From positions 1-46,378 of the forward strand of contig NZ_VOSW01000073.1 of NCBI RefSeq assembly GCF_009690905.1: 46,378 bases of DNA. The letters are read 5' to 3'. This document shows, in pieces, positions 7,284 through 14,473 of this stretch. Each line of letters opens with the position of its first letter. The first letter of the stretch is position 1. The position numbers and the translations under genes are program-made. The notes under the pieces are model-generated. The model was given only the letters and a program-made list of their open reading frames with translations. It was not told the origin of the DNA and ran no database searches. The stretch is from Paraburkholderia madseniana. Lineage in GTDB: Bacteria; Pseudomonadota; Gammaproteobacteria; Burkholderiales; Burkholderiaceae.

Positions 7284-7697
7284 ATGTCTTACAGCGCAAA
7301 GGTTCTGGACCACTACGAAAATCCGCGCAACGTCGGTTCCTTCGAGAAAGACGACGATGCGGTCGGTACGGGCATGGTCGGCGCGCCGGCTTGCGGCGAC
7401 GTGATGAAGCTGCAGATCCGCGTGGGCGCGGACGGCATCATCGAAGACGCGAAGTTCAAGACGTACGGCTGCGGTTCGGCGATTGCGTCGAGTTCGCTCG
7501 TTACCGAATGGGTGAAGGGCAAGACGCTTGACCAGGCCATGTCGATCAAGAACACGCAGATCGCCGAAGAATTGGCGCTGCCGCCGGTGAAGATCCACTG
7601 CTCGATCCTCGCGGAAGACGCGATCAAGGCAGCGGTCGCCGACTACAAGCAACGCCATGGTGAAGCAGTCGTCGAAGGCGACAAGCAACACGCGTAA
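7284..7697 (+). CDS. iscU: IscU, Fe-S cluster scaffold protein
   Basis: The 137-residue scaffold on which [2Fe-2S] and [4Fe-4S] clusters are built has all expected ligands: C37 with D39 in GAPACGDV, C63 in YGCGSA, and C106 in KIHCSIL. The LPPVK motif (residues 99-103) recognised by the HscA chaperone is intact. An AAGGAGTG ribosome binding site precedes the ATG. It follows iscS by 76 bp. The tail after about residue 125 is slightly longer than in E. coli. Confidence 0.97.
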   Translation: MSYSAKVLDHYENPRNVGSFEKDDDAVGTGMVGAPACGDVMKLQIRVGADGIIEDAKFKTYGCGSAIASSSLVTEWVKGKTLDQAMSIKNTQIAEELALPPVKIHCSILAEDAIKAAVADYKQRHGEAVVEGDKQHA

Positions 7698-7858
7698 GCG
7701 GCAGTCGAGCGCGCGGTTGAGTGCTCATTTGGGTGAGTCGAAGCGGGCGGTGCGGGCAAGAAACACCGTCCGGCATGAGCGATATTTGAAGCAGGCAGGG
7801 TAGCAGCGCGTCAGTAGGCACAGGAGTGACGAACGCGCGCGGCGCAATGAGAAACGCT

Positions 7859-8182
7859 ATGGCAATTACGTTGACCGAAAAGGCAGCACAGCACGTCCAG
7901 AAGTATCTGACTCGCCGCGGCAAGGGGGTCGGGCTGCGCGTGGGCGTGCGCACCACGGGTTGCTCGGGTTTGGCCTACAAGCTCGAGTACGTGGATGAAC
8001 TCGCGCCCGAAGACGAAGTGTTCGATTGCAACGGCGTGAAGATCATTGTCGACCCGAAGAGCCTCGCCTATATCGACGGCACCGAACTCGACTTTGCACG
8101 CGAAGGGTTGAACGAAGGCTTCAAGTTCAACAACCCGAACGTGAAGGACGAGTGCGGTTGCGGCGAATCGTTCCGCGTGTAA
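7859..8182 (+). CDS. iscA: IscA, A-type Fe-S carrier protein
   Basis: This is a 107-residue A-type carrier with the three conserved cysteines C35 (TTGCSGLAY), C99 and C101 (DECGCGESF). It accepts clusters or iron and delivers them to apo-proteins. The start at 7859 gives the family N-terminus MAITLTEKAA. In-frame alternatives at 7847 (ATG) and 7826 (GTG) exist, and the nearest good ribosome binding site, AGGAG at 7822-7826, is far from 7859, so the true start could be 7847. The gap from iscU is about 160 bp, wide for this operon. A terminator-like hairpin follows 28 bp after the stop. Confidence 0.93.
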   Translation: MAITLTEKAAQHVQKYLTRRGKGVGLRVGVRTTGCSGLAYKLEYVDELAPEDEVFDCNGVKIIVDPKSLAYIDGTELDFAREGLNEGFKFNNPNVKDECGCGESFRV

Positions 8183-8210
8183 ATCGGCTCACTCCGCGTG
8201 CAGCGGATCA

Positions 8211-8233
8211 AAGGCGGCGCGTGCCGCCTTTTT
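8211..8233 (+). terminator. Terminator-like hairpin between iscA and hscB
   Basis: AAGGCGGC (8211-8218) pairs perfectly with GCCGCCTT (8223-8230) around a GCGT loop, followed by further T, so five T follow the GC stem. It has the form of an intrinsic terminator, yet lies inside the isc gene set. It probably reduces read-through so that iscRSUA transcripts exceed hscBA-fdx-iscX. The 201-bp iscA-hscB gap leaves room for a second promoter, but I do not see a clear one. Confidence 0.7.
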
Positions 8234-8383
8234 AGTTTGATCCGCGCGTCCGGGTTGGCACTTTTCGGCTGATTTAGTCGCTGAATGCGCCGCTAAATCC
8301 GCCGGTGAGTCTCCACGGCGCTTTCGATCCGCGTTTTTAGCCTGCACTCCGGTGCGCTTTCCTGAACGGACTCCTTTTATCCG

Positions 8384-8911
8384 ATGGCCTCGCTGAACGA
8401 CAGCCACTTCGACCTGTTCGATCTGCCGGCGCAATTCGCGCTCGACGCAGCGGCACTCGATCACGCCTACCGCACCGTGCAGGCGCAAGTGCATCCGGAC
8501 CGCTTTGCGGCGGCCGGCGACGCGCAAAAGCGCATCGCGATGCAATGGGCGACGCGTACGAACGAGGCCTATCAGACGCTGCGCGATCCGTTGAAGCGCG
8601 CGACCTATCTGTTACATCTGCGCGGCATCGACGTCGGCGCGCAGAACAATACGGCGATGGAGCCGGCGTTCCTGATGCAGCAGATGGAGTGGCGCGAAGG
8701 CATTGAAGACGCGGCCGCGGCGAAGAACGTCGACGCGCTCGACGCCTTGCTCGCTGAACTGCGCGACGAAGAGCGGATGCGTTTCGACAAGCTCGGCGCG
8801 CTGCTCGACAGCGGCGCGAATCAGGCGGCGGGCGAGGCGGTGCGGCAGTTGATGTTCATCGAGCGGGTGGCGTCGGAAATCGGCACGCAGATCGAGCGGC
8901 TCGAGAACTAG
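8384..8911 (+). CDS. hscB: HscB, J-domain co-chaperone for Fe-S assembly
   Basis: This 175-residue protein has an N-terminal J domain with the HPD motif at residues 37-39 (VHPDRFAAAG) and a C-terminal helical domain that binds IscU (about 90-170). It delivers IscU to HscA and stimulates its ATPase. The FDLFDLPAQF opening is typical of HscB. No strong ribosome binding site is visible before the ATG at 8384. It stands 201 bp after iscA, beyond a terminator-like hairpin, and 120 bp before hscA. Confidence 0.95.
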   Translation: MASLNDSHFDLFDLPAQFALDAAALDHAYRTVQAQVHPDRFAAAGDAQKRIAMQWATRTNEAYQTLRDPLKRATYLLHLRGIDVGAQNNTAMEPAFLMQQMEWREGIEDAAAAKNVDALDALLAELRDEERMRFDKLGALLDSGANQAAGEAVRQLMFIERVASEIGTQIERLEN

Positions 8912-9002
8912 CGGTCCGGCGTAGCGGCGCGAGTCGGCGCCGTGCATGAACAGGTAGCGATAGCAGCCGTAGCATTACATCCAGCAACGCGAAAATTCAG
9001 GA

Positions 9003-9020
9003 CGGGGCCCAGCGGCCCCG
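9003..9020 (+). promoter_or_regulatory. GC-rich hairpin just upstream of the hscA start
   Basis: CGGGGCC (9003-9009) pairs with GGCCCCG (9014-9020) around a CAGC loop. The hairpin ends 11 bases before the hscA ATG and has no T-run. It could affect ribosome access to hscA, whose ribosome binding site is weak, or simply reflect GC-rich sequence. Confidence 0.4.
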
Positions 9021-9031
9021 AGAAGATCCAG

Positions 9032-10903
9032 ATGGCCTTACTGCAAATCTCCGAACCCGGCATGGCGCCGGCGCCCCATCAGCGGCGTCTGGCGGTCGGT
9101 ATCGATCTCGGCACCACCAATTCCCTTGTCGCCGCCGTGCGCAGCGGCGTGCCTGACGTGCTGCCCGACGAAGACGGCTATGCGCTGCTGCCGTCGGTTG
9201 TCCGTTACCTGGAAAAGGGCGGCCGCCGTATCGGCCGCACGGCCAAGGCTGAAGCCGCGATCGATCCGCGCAACACGATCGTGTCGGTCAAGCGCTTCAT
9301 GGGCCGCGGCAAGGCGGAAGTGGAAGGCGCCGAAAACGCGCCGTACGATTTCATCGACGCGCCCGGCATGGTGCAGATCCGTACCGTCGACGGCGTGAAG
9401 AGCCCAGTCGAAGTGTCGGCGGAAATTCTTGCGACGCTGCGCCAGCGTGCCGAAGACACGCTCGGCGACGAACTGGTCGGCGCAGTCATTACCGTGCCTG
9501 CGTATTTCGACGAAGCGCAGCGCCAGGCGACCAAAGACGCCGCGCGTCTGGCCGGCCTGAACGTGCTGCGTCTCCTGAACGAGCCGACTGCGGCCGCGAT
9601 CGCCTACGGCCTCGATAACGGTTCCGAAGGTCTCTACGCGGTCTACGACCTCGGTGGCGGCACCTTCGATCTGTCGATTCTGAAGCTCACCAAGGGTGTG
9701 TTCGAAGTGCTCGCGGCGGGCGGCGATTCCGCGCTCGGCGGCGACGATTTCGACCATGCCCTGTATCGCCACGTGCTGGAGCAGGCGGGCATCGCGCCGC
9801 AAACACTCGCACCGGAAGACGTCCGCCTGCTGCTCGACAGCGTACGCGTGTCCAAGGAGGCGTTGTCCGGCGCGCCGAATGCGAAGGTACAGGCAACGCT
9901 CTCGAACGGCACTCAGATCGATCTGACGGTCGACGAGGCCACTTTCGAGGCCATCACTCAGGCGCTGGTTCAACGGACGCTTGGGCCCACGAAGAAAGCG
10001 CTGCGCGACGCCAAGGTTGCGACCAAGGACATTGAAGGCGTGGTGCTGGTCGGCGGCGCGACGCGCATGCCGGTGATCCGCCGTGCGGTCGAGTCGTTCT
10101 TCGGCCAGCCGCCTTTGATCAACCTCGACCCGGATCAGGTCGTCGCGCTCGGTGCGGCGATCCAGGCCGATCTGCTCGCGGGCAACCGTGGCGCCGACGG
10201 CGACGACTGGCTGCTGCTCGACGTGATTCCGCTGTCGCTGGGCGTTGAAACGATGGGTGGTTTGACCGAGAAGATCATCCCGCGCAATTCGACGATTCCG
10301 GTCGCCCGCGCGCAGGATTTCACGACCTTCAAGGACGGCCAGACGGCCATGGCGATCCACGTCGTGCAAGGCGAGCGCGAGCTCGTCAACGATTGCCGTT
10401 CGCTCGCGCGGTTCGAGCTGCGCGGCATTCCGCCGATGGCCGCCGGTGCGGCGCGGATTCGCGTCACGTATCAGGTCGACGCGGACGGCCTGCTGTCCGT
10501 GTTCGCACGTGAACAGGGCTCGGGCGTGGAAGCGTCGGTGGTGGTCAAACCGTCCTACGGTCTCGCCGACGACGACATCGCCAGAATGCTCGAAGAGAGC
10601 TTTTCGACCGCCGAAGTCGACATGCGCGCGCGTGCGCTGCGTGAAGCGCAAGTCGAAGCGCGCCGTCTCGTCGAAGCCACCGACGCGGCGCTCGCCGCCG
10701 ACGCCGAATTGCTCGACGACAGCGAACGCGCCGAACTCGACACGCTGCTCACCGCCTTGCGCAACATCGCGGCAAGCGACGACGCCGACGCGATCGAAGC
10801 CGCGACCAAAGCGCTCGCCGAAGGCACCGACGAATTTGCCGCCCGCCGCATGAACAAAGGCATTCGCCGTGCGCTGGCCGGCCGCAAGCTCGACGAGATC
10901 TGA
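9032..10903 (+). CDS. hscA: HscA, Hsp70-type chaperone for Fe-S assembly
   Basis: The 623-residue DnaK-like ATPase releases clusters from IscU. The nucleotide-binding domain shows AVGIDLGTTNSLV (about residue 21), the second phosphate loop VYDLGGGTFDLSIL, and the adenosine motif VLVGGATRMPVI. The substrate-binding domain and helical lid occupy the last third, ending in a basic ALAGRKLDEI. Start 9032 gives MALLQISEPG, the usual HscA opening; the frame is open back to 8942 but without family support. A GC hairpin lies just upstream and a much stronger one separates it from fdx. Confidence 0.96.
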   Translation: MALLQISEPGMAPAPHQRRLAVGIDLGTTNSLVAAVRSGVPDVLPDEDGYALLPSVVRYLEKGGRRIGRTAKAEAAIDPRNTIVSVKRFMGRGKAEVEGAENAPYDFIDAPGMVQIRTVDGVKSPVEVSAEILATLRQRAEDTLGDELVGAVITVPAYFDEAQRQATKDAARLAGLNVLRLLNEPTAAAIAYGLDNGSEGLYAVYDLGGGTFDLSILKLTKGVFEVLAAGGDSALGGDDFDHALYRHVLEQAGIAPQTLAPEDVRLLLDSVRVSKEALSGAPNAKVQATLSNGTQIDLTVDEATFEAITQALVQRTLGPTKKALRDAKVATKDIEGVVLVGGATRMPVIRRAVESFFGQPPLINLDPDQVVALGAAIQADLLAGNRGADGDDWLLLDVIPLSLGVETMGGLTEKIIPRNSTIPVARAQDFTTFKDGQTAMAIHVVQGERELVNDCRSLARFELRGIPPMAAGAARIRVTYQVDADGLLSVFAREQGSGVEASVVVKPSYGLADDDIARMLEESFSTAEVDMRARALREAQVEARRLVEATDAALAADAELLDDSERAELDTLLTALRNIAASDDADAIEAATKALAEGTDEFAARRMNKGIRRALAGRKLDEI

Positions 10904-10950
10904 GCGTCTTGCGGCGTGGCTGCGCGATGCGCGCCAGCCGGCAATGAATC

Positions 10951-10983
10951 GCGCTGCGCGGACTTAAAAAGTCCGCGCAGCGC
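10951..10983 (+). promoter_or_regulatory. Perfect 15-bp stem-loop between hscA and fdx
   Basis: GCGCTGCGCGGACTT (10951-10965) pairs completely with its reverse complement (10969-10983) across an AAA triloop. No T-run follows in the downstream direction, so it is not a classic intrinsic terminator. It may protect or process the transcript between hscA and fdx. Immediately after it comes TAAAAT (10987-10992), a possible -10 box for fdx-iscX. Confidence 0.6.
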
Positions 10984-11043
10984 CAGTAAAATGGTACGGA
11001 GCCTGTTTGCGGCCGCCGTGCCACAGACCCAAACGGAAAATGT

Positions 11044-11385
11044 ATGCCTCAAATCGTTGTGCTGCCCCACGTCGAACTGTGCCCGGAAGGCGCGGTGATC
11101 GATGCCGTGCCCGGCAAGAGCATCTGCGACAGCCTGCTCGAACACGGCATCGAAATCGAACACGCGTGCGAGAAGTCTTGCGCGTGCACGACTTGTCACG
11201 TGATCGTGCGTGAGGGTTTCGCCGCCTTGACGCCGTCCGAGGAAGACGAGGACGATCTGCTGGACAAGGCGTGGGGGCTCGAACCGGCCTCGCGTCTGTC
11301 GTGCCAGGCGATGGTGCCGGCCGAGCAGGATCTGGTTGTCGAGATCCCGCGCTACTCGATCAATCACGCGAAGGAAAATCACTAA
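11044..11385 (+). CDS. fdx: Isc-type [2Fe-2S] ferredoxin
   Basis: This 113-residue adrenodoxin-type ferredoxin supplies electrons during cluster assembly on IscU. Cluster ligands are C42, C48, C51 (in ACEKSCACTTC) and C87 (RLSCQAM), matching the E. coli Fdx positions; C46 is the extra conserved cysteine. The acidic patch EEDEDDLLDKAW (about 67-78) is the usual partner-docking region. It begins 140 bp after hscA, beyond a strong stem-loop, and is 15 bp from iscX. Confidence 0.96.
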   Translation: MPQIVVLPHVELCPEGAVIDAVPGKSICDSLLEHGIEIEHACEKSCACTTCHVIVREGFAALTPSEEDEDDLLDKAWGLEPASRLSCQAMVPAEQDLVVEIPRYSINHAKENH

Positions 11386-11400
11386 CTGGAGGATGCAGCC

Positions 11401-11598
11401 ATGAAGTGGACCGATACGCAAGACATCGCGATGGCCCTGACTGACAAGCACCAGGACATCGATCCGCAACAGGTGCGCTTCACCGATTTGCACCGTTGGG
11501 TCACCGAGCTGGAAGGTTTCGACGACGATCCTAACCGGTCGAACGAAAAGATCCTCGAAGCGATTCAGGCTGCATGGATTGAAGACGCGGATTACTGA
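11401..11598 (+). CDS. iscX: IscX, Fe-S assembly modulator
   Basis: The 65-residue acidic protein has the full IscX pattern: MKWTDTQDIAMAL, a DPQQVRFTDLHRWV middle and FDDDPNRSNEKILEAIQAAW near the end. IscX binds IscS and iron and tunes the desulfurase. A ribosome binding site (CTGGAGG) lies in the 15-bp gap after fdx, so the two are co-transcribed. It is the last gene of the isc cluster, and a strong terminator follows. Confidence 0.95.
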   Translation: MKWTDTQDIAMALTDKHQDIDPQQVRFTDLHRWVTELEGFDDDPNRSNEKILEAIQAAWIEDADY

Positions 11599-11670
11599 GC
11601 GAGCAGTATGCCCGGTTGTTCGCTGGCGGCGGGGCGAGATTGATTCCGCTCCGGCTGCGGCAAAGAAAAA

Positions 11671-11697
11671 GGCGATTCCATTGGAATCGCCTTTTTT
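11671..11697. terminator. Bidirectional intrinsic terminator after iscX
   Basis: GGCGATTCC (11671-11679) pairs with GGAATCGCC (11683-11691) around ATT. T6 follows on the right and an A-rich run precedes it on the left, so it can terminate both the rightward isc operon and the leftward glycine-zipper gene. Confidence 0.9.
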
Positions 11698-11728
11698 AAC
11701 GCCTGGAGAATCTTCAGGCTGTCAGCGG

Positions 11729-12481
11729 TCAGCTTGCTACGAGCGTGCCGTTTTCGACCCGCACGCGCTGGCCTTGCTGGAACGGCGGCGCTTCGTGATA
11801 CGTGAAGTAGCGCGTCTTGCCGTTTTCCATCCGCACCCGCACGGAATAGGACGTCGTGCTGCGAATGTGCTTTTCAACCGAGTTACCGGCCAGGCCGCCA
11901 CCGAGGGCGCCCAGCACCGTCATCGCGGTGCGGCCGTTGCCGCTGCCGAACTGGTTGCCGACTACGCCACCGGCCACTGCGCCGCCGACCGCACCGATAC
12001 CCGTGCCATGGCCTTCCTGACGTACCGCCGAGATGCCTTCGACTGTGCCGCAGGTCGAGCAGTAGGCAGGTTGCGACGGCTGTTGCTGGGCGTACTGCGG
12101 TGCCGGTCGGGCCTGTTGCTGCTGGGCGTACTGAGGTGCCGGTTGCGCCTGTTGCTGCTGAGCGTACTGTTGTTGCTGCGTTGGCGCCGGGGCGCGTTGA
12201 GGCGCCTGTTGCTGCGCTGCCTGCTGTTGCGCTTCGGCCTGCGCGGCTGCCTGTTGAGCGGCCGGGTTTGCCGGCGCCGCTGAATCGACCACGCCCGGTT
12301 GGGTGGCCACTTGCGCAGCCTGGGTCTGATCGGTTTGCGCGCCGCTGCTCGACGCGCTCGGGAACAGGCCCGTGACGGCCGCTGTCGCGGCGAGGCTGGC
12401 GATGATTACTGCGCCCGCGGCAGTAGCGACGAGCGGATGAAGACGACGTTGTTGCGTGGGTTTGGTATCTGGATTGTCCAT
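11729..12481 (-). CDS. Glycine-zipper 2TM-domain envelope protein
   Basis: This 250-residue protein has a membrane segment (about residues 16-41, LVATAAGAVIIASLAATAAV), a long Gln/Pro/Ala-rich linker (about 70-140) and a C-terminal domain. The latter holds a glycine zipper (GTGIGAVGGAVAGGVVGNQFGSG and GALGGGLAGN) followed by a small beta-rich tail (YSVRVRMENGKTRYFTYHEAPPFQQGQRV). This matches the glycine-zipper 2TM (Rick_17kDa/SlyB-like) group, usually envelope-integrity proteins. It has a plain membrane anchor, not a lipobox. The linker contains a 12-residue repeat of the PAPQYAQQQQAR type. It may be regulated through the distant inverted repeats upstream. Confidence 0.82.
   Translation of the reverse strand: MDNPDTKPTQQRRLHPLVATAAGAVIIASLAATAAVTGLFPSASSSGAQTDQTQAAQVATQPGVVDSAAPANPAAQQAAAQAEAQQQAAQQQAPQRAPAPTQQQQYAQQQQAQPAPQYAQQQQARPAPQYAQQQPSQPAYCSTCGTVEGISAVRQEGHGTGIGAVGGAVAGGVVGNQFGSGNGRTAMTVLGALGGGLAGNSVEKHIRSTTSYSVRVRMENGKTRYFTYHEAPPFQQGQRVRVENGTLVAS
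12080..12169. repeat. 36-bp tandem repeat encoding a Gln/Pro-rich linker
   Basis: Two full units (33 and 36 bp) and a partial third unit of CTGTTGCTGCTGGGCGTACT followed by GCGGTGCCGG-type sequence lie in the glycine-zipper gene. All differences are substitutions or multiples of three, so the frame is kept. Such repeats can vary in number between strains. Confidence 0.75.
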
Positions 12482-12799
12482 ATTGGCCTCCGTCTGGAGC
12501 AGAGTCGACTGTTATTGAGACTGAGTGTCGGGCAATTCGATCCCGGAAGGGTTTCAATTTGTAACCATTTTCGGGCAATCATCGCGGCGCTTTCGCGTCA
12601 AAGCGCGCGCAGCGCGGCGGGGTGCCTGATTTCTTGCGGGTCCACAGCAACTTAAGAAAACCGCGGCCCGGCGGCGAATATGCGCCTTTTACCGATGGTT
12701 ACAAACCGTCAGATTACAGCAGGCGGTGTTTTTCACGCACCGAAAGAAAAAACGCCCAACATCGAGCCAGGCGTTTTTCTTTTGCAAACCACGCAACGA
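12482..12799. other. Intergenic region with distant inverted repeats
   Basis: No gene is visible in these 318 bp. TTTGTAACCAT (12558-12568) recurs perfectly inverted as ATGGTTACAAA (12695-12705), 126 bp apart. The part nearest lysS carries the lysS terminator. The rest is presumably the leader and promoter region of the leftward glycine-zipper gene. Confidence 0.5.
12746..12779. terminator. Intrinsic terminator downstream of lysS
   Basis: AAAAACGCC (12748-12756) pairs with GGCGTTTTT (12770-12778) around a 13-base loop. A-rich and T-rich flanks make it functional in both directions. It lies 20 bp after the lysS stop codon and is the natural end of the leftward lysS transcript. Confidence 0.8.
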
Positions 12800-14341
12800 T
12801 CAGTCTTCGCGGCGCAGATGCGGGAACAGAATTACGTCGCGAATGCTCGGGCTGTCGGTCAGCATCATGACCAGACGGTCGATGCCGATGCCGCAACCGC
12901 CGGCCGGCGGCATGCCGTACTCCAGCGCGCGGATGTAGTCGGCGTCGTAGAACATCGCTTCTTCGTCGCCGGCGTCTTTCTGGTCAACCTGCTTCTTGAA
13001 GCGGGCGGCCTGGTCTTCCGGATCGTTCAGCTCCGAGAAACCGTTGGCGATTTCACGGCCCGTGATGAACAGCTCGAAACGCTCGGTGATGCCGTTGAAC
13101 TTGTCCGACGCGCGCGCCAACGGCGACACTTCGATCGGGTAGTCGATGATGAAAGTCGGCTCCCACAATTGCGCTTCAGCGGTCTCTTCGAACAGCGCCA
13201 GTTGCAAGGCGCCGACGCCGGCGTTCAGGAACTGCGGCTGCGACGCATCCACGCCGAACTTCTTCAGTTCCGTGCGCAGGAATGCGTCGTCGCCGAGTTG
13301 TGCGTCCGTGTACTGCGGCGCGTACTTCTGGATCGCCTGGCTGATCGTCAAACGATGGAAAGGCTTGGCCAGATCCAGTTCACGACCCTGGTAGCTGATC
13401 GTCGCGCTACCGAGCGCATCGACCGCCGCCTGGCGGATCAGCTGCTCGGTGAAGTCCATGATCCACTTGTAATCGGTGTACGCCGCGTAGAACTCGATCA
13501 TCGTGAATTCCGGATTGTGGCGGACCGACACGCCCTCATTGCGGAAGTTACGGTTGATCTCGAACACACGCTCGAAGCCGCCGACCACGAGGCGCTTCAG
13601 ATACAGTTCCGGCGCGATGCGCAGGAACATTTGCATATCGAGCGCGTTGTGGTGCGTTTTGAACGGCTTGGCCGCCGCGCCGCCTGGAATCGGGTGCAGC
13701 ATCGGCGTTTCGACTTCCATGAAGTCGGCGTCCGACATGAACTTGCGGATCGACGAAATTGCCTTGGTGCGCGCGACGAAGGTCTTGCGCGTTTCCGGCG
13801 TGACGATCAGGTCGACGTAGCGCTGGCGGTACTTCATTTCCTGGTCGGCGAGACCATGGAACTTGTCCGGCAGCGGACGCAGCGACTTCGACAGCAAACG
13901 TAGTTCGGTGCAACGCACCGAGAGTTCGCCCTTGTTGGTGCGGAACAGCACGCCGCGTGCCGCGACGATGTCACCCATGTCCCACTTCTTGAAGGCGTCG
14001 TACGTTTCCTGACCGACGTCGGCGGGCGTAATGAAGAACTGGATCTGACCCGAACCGTCGCGCACGGTTGCAAAGCTCGCCTTGCCCATCACGCGCTTGA
14101 GCATCATGCGGCCGGCGATCGCGACTTCGAGCGGATTGACTTCGAGCGCTTCCTTGTCGGTTTCGGCGTATTTCGATTGCAGATCTTCGGCGTGATGCGT
14201 GGGGCGGAAATCGTTCGGATAGGCGACGCCTTGCTCACGCAGTTCGCGCAGCTTTTCGCGGCGTTCGGCCATGATCTTGTTGTCGTCTACCTCGGGCGTG
14301 ACATTAGGCTGGGCCGCATTCGGCTGGGTCGGTTCGGTCAT
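12800..14341 (-). CDS. lysS: Lysyl-tRNA synthetase (class II)
   Basis: The 513-residue enzyme attaches lysine to tRNA-Lys. The N-terminal OB-fold anticodon-binding domain covers about residues 50-170 (VAIAGRMMLKRVMGKASFATVRD). The class II catalytic core shows motif 1 around RSSIRKFMSD-type residues, motif 2 (FEINRNFRNEGVSVRHNPEFTM) and motif 3 near the C-terminus (GCGIGIDRLVMMLT). Start 14341 (MTEPTQP) was chosen over an upstream in-frame ATG at 14383 because family members begin close to this point. prfB lies 132 bp upstream on the same strand, the order seen in many proteobacteria (prfB-lysS). Confidence 0.96.
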   Translation of the reverse strand: MTEPTQPNAAQPNVTPEVDDNKIMAERREKLRELREQGVAYPNDFRPTHHAEDLQSKYAETDKEALEVNPLEVAIAGRMMLKRVMGKASFATVRDGSGQIQFFITPADVGQETYDAFKKWDMGDIVAARGVLFRTNKGELSVRCTELRLLSKSLRPLPDKFHGLADQEMKYRQRYVDLIVTPETRKTFVARTKAISSIRKFMSDADFMEVETPMLHPIPGGAAAKPFKTHHNALDMQMFLRIAPELYLKRLVVGGFERVFEINRNFRNEGVSVRHNPEFTMIEFYAAYTDYKWIMDFTEQLIRQAAVDALGSATISYQGRELDLAKPFHRLTISQAIQKYAPQYTDAQLGDDAFLRTELKKFGVDASQPQFLNAGVGALQLALFEETAEAQLWEPTFIIDYPIEVSPLARASDKFNGITERFELFITGREIANGFSELNDPEDQAARFKKQVDQKDAGDEEAMFYDADYIRALEYGMPPAGGCGIGIDRLVMMLTDSPSIRDVILFPHLRRED

Positions 14342-14473
14342 GATGGTTTGGTATTCGGTGGCCCGCACCAGGATGGTCCGCATGCGGGTGGCCAGTCAGT
14401 AAAAACCTCAGGCGCTATAACAAAGGTGCAAAGATACGGCGCGACGATGTCAGGCATGCCGCGCCGGTTGCGC

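Noticed and set aside
5906..7285. Long open frame (459 codons) on the minus strand across iscS
   Set aside because: It is antisense to a fully recognisable IscS, and its His/Arg/Val-rich translation has no domain; it is a mirror of codon bias in GC-rich DNA.
9038..10651. Long open frame (537 codons) on the minus strand across hscA
   Set aside because: It is antisense to HscA with no recognisable protein motif, His/Arg/Gln-rich composition, and no independent promoter or ribosome binding site.
12680..13903. Rightward open frame (407 codons) across lysS
   Set aside because: It is antisense to lysyl-tRNA synthetase, and the translation has no conserved features.
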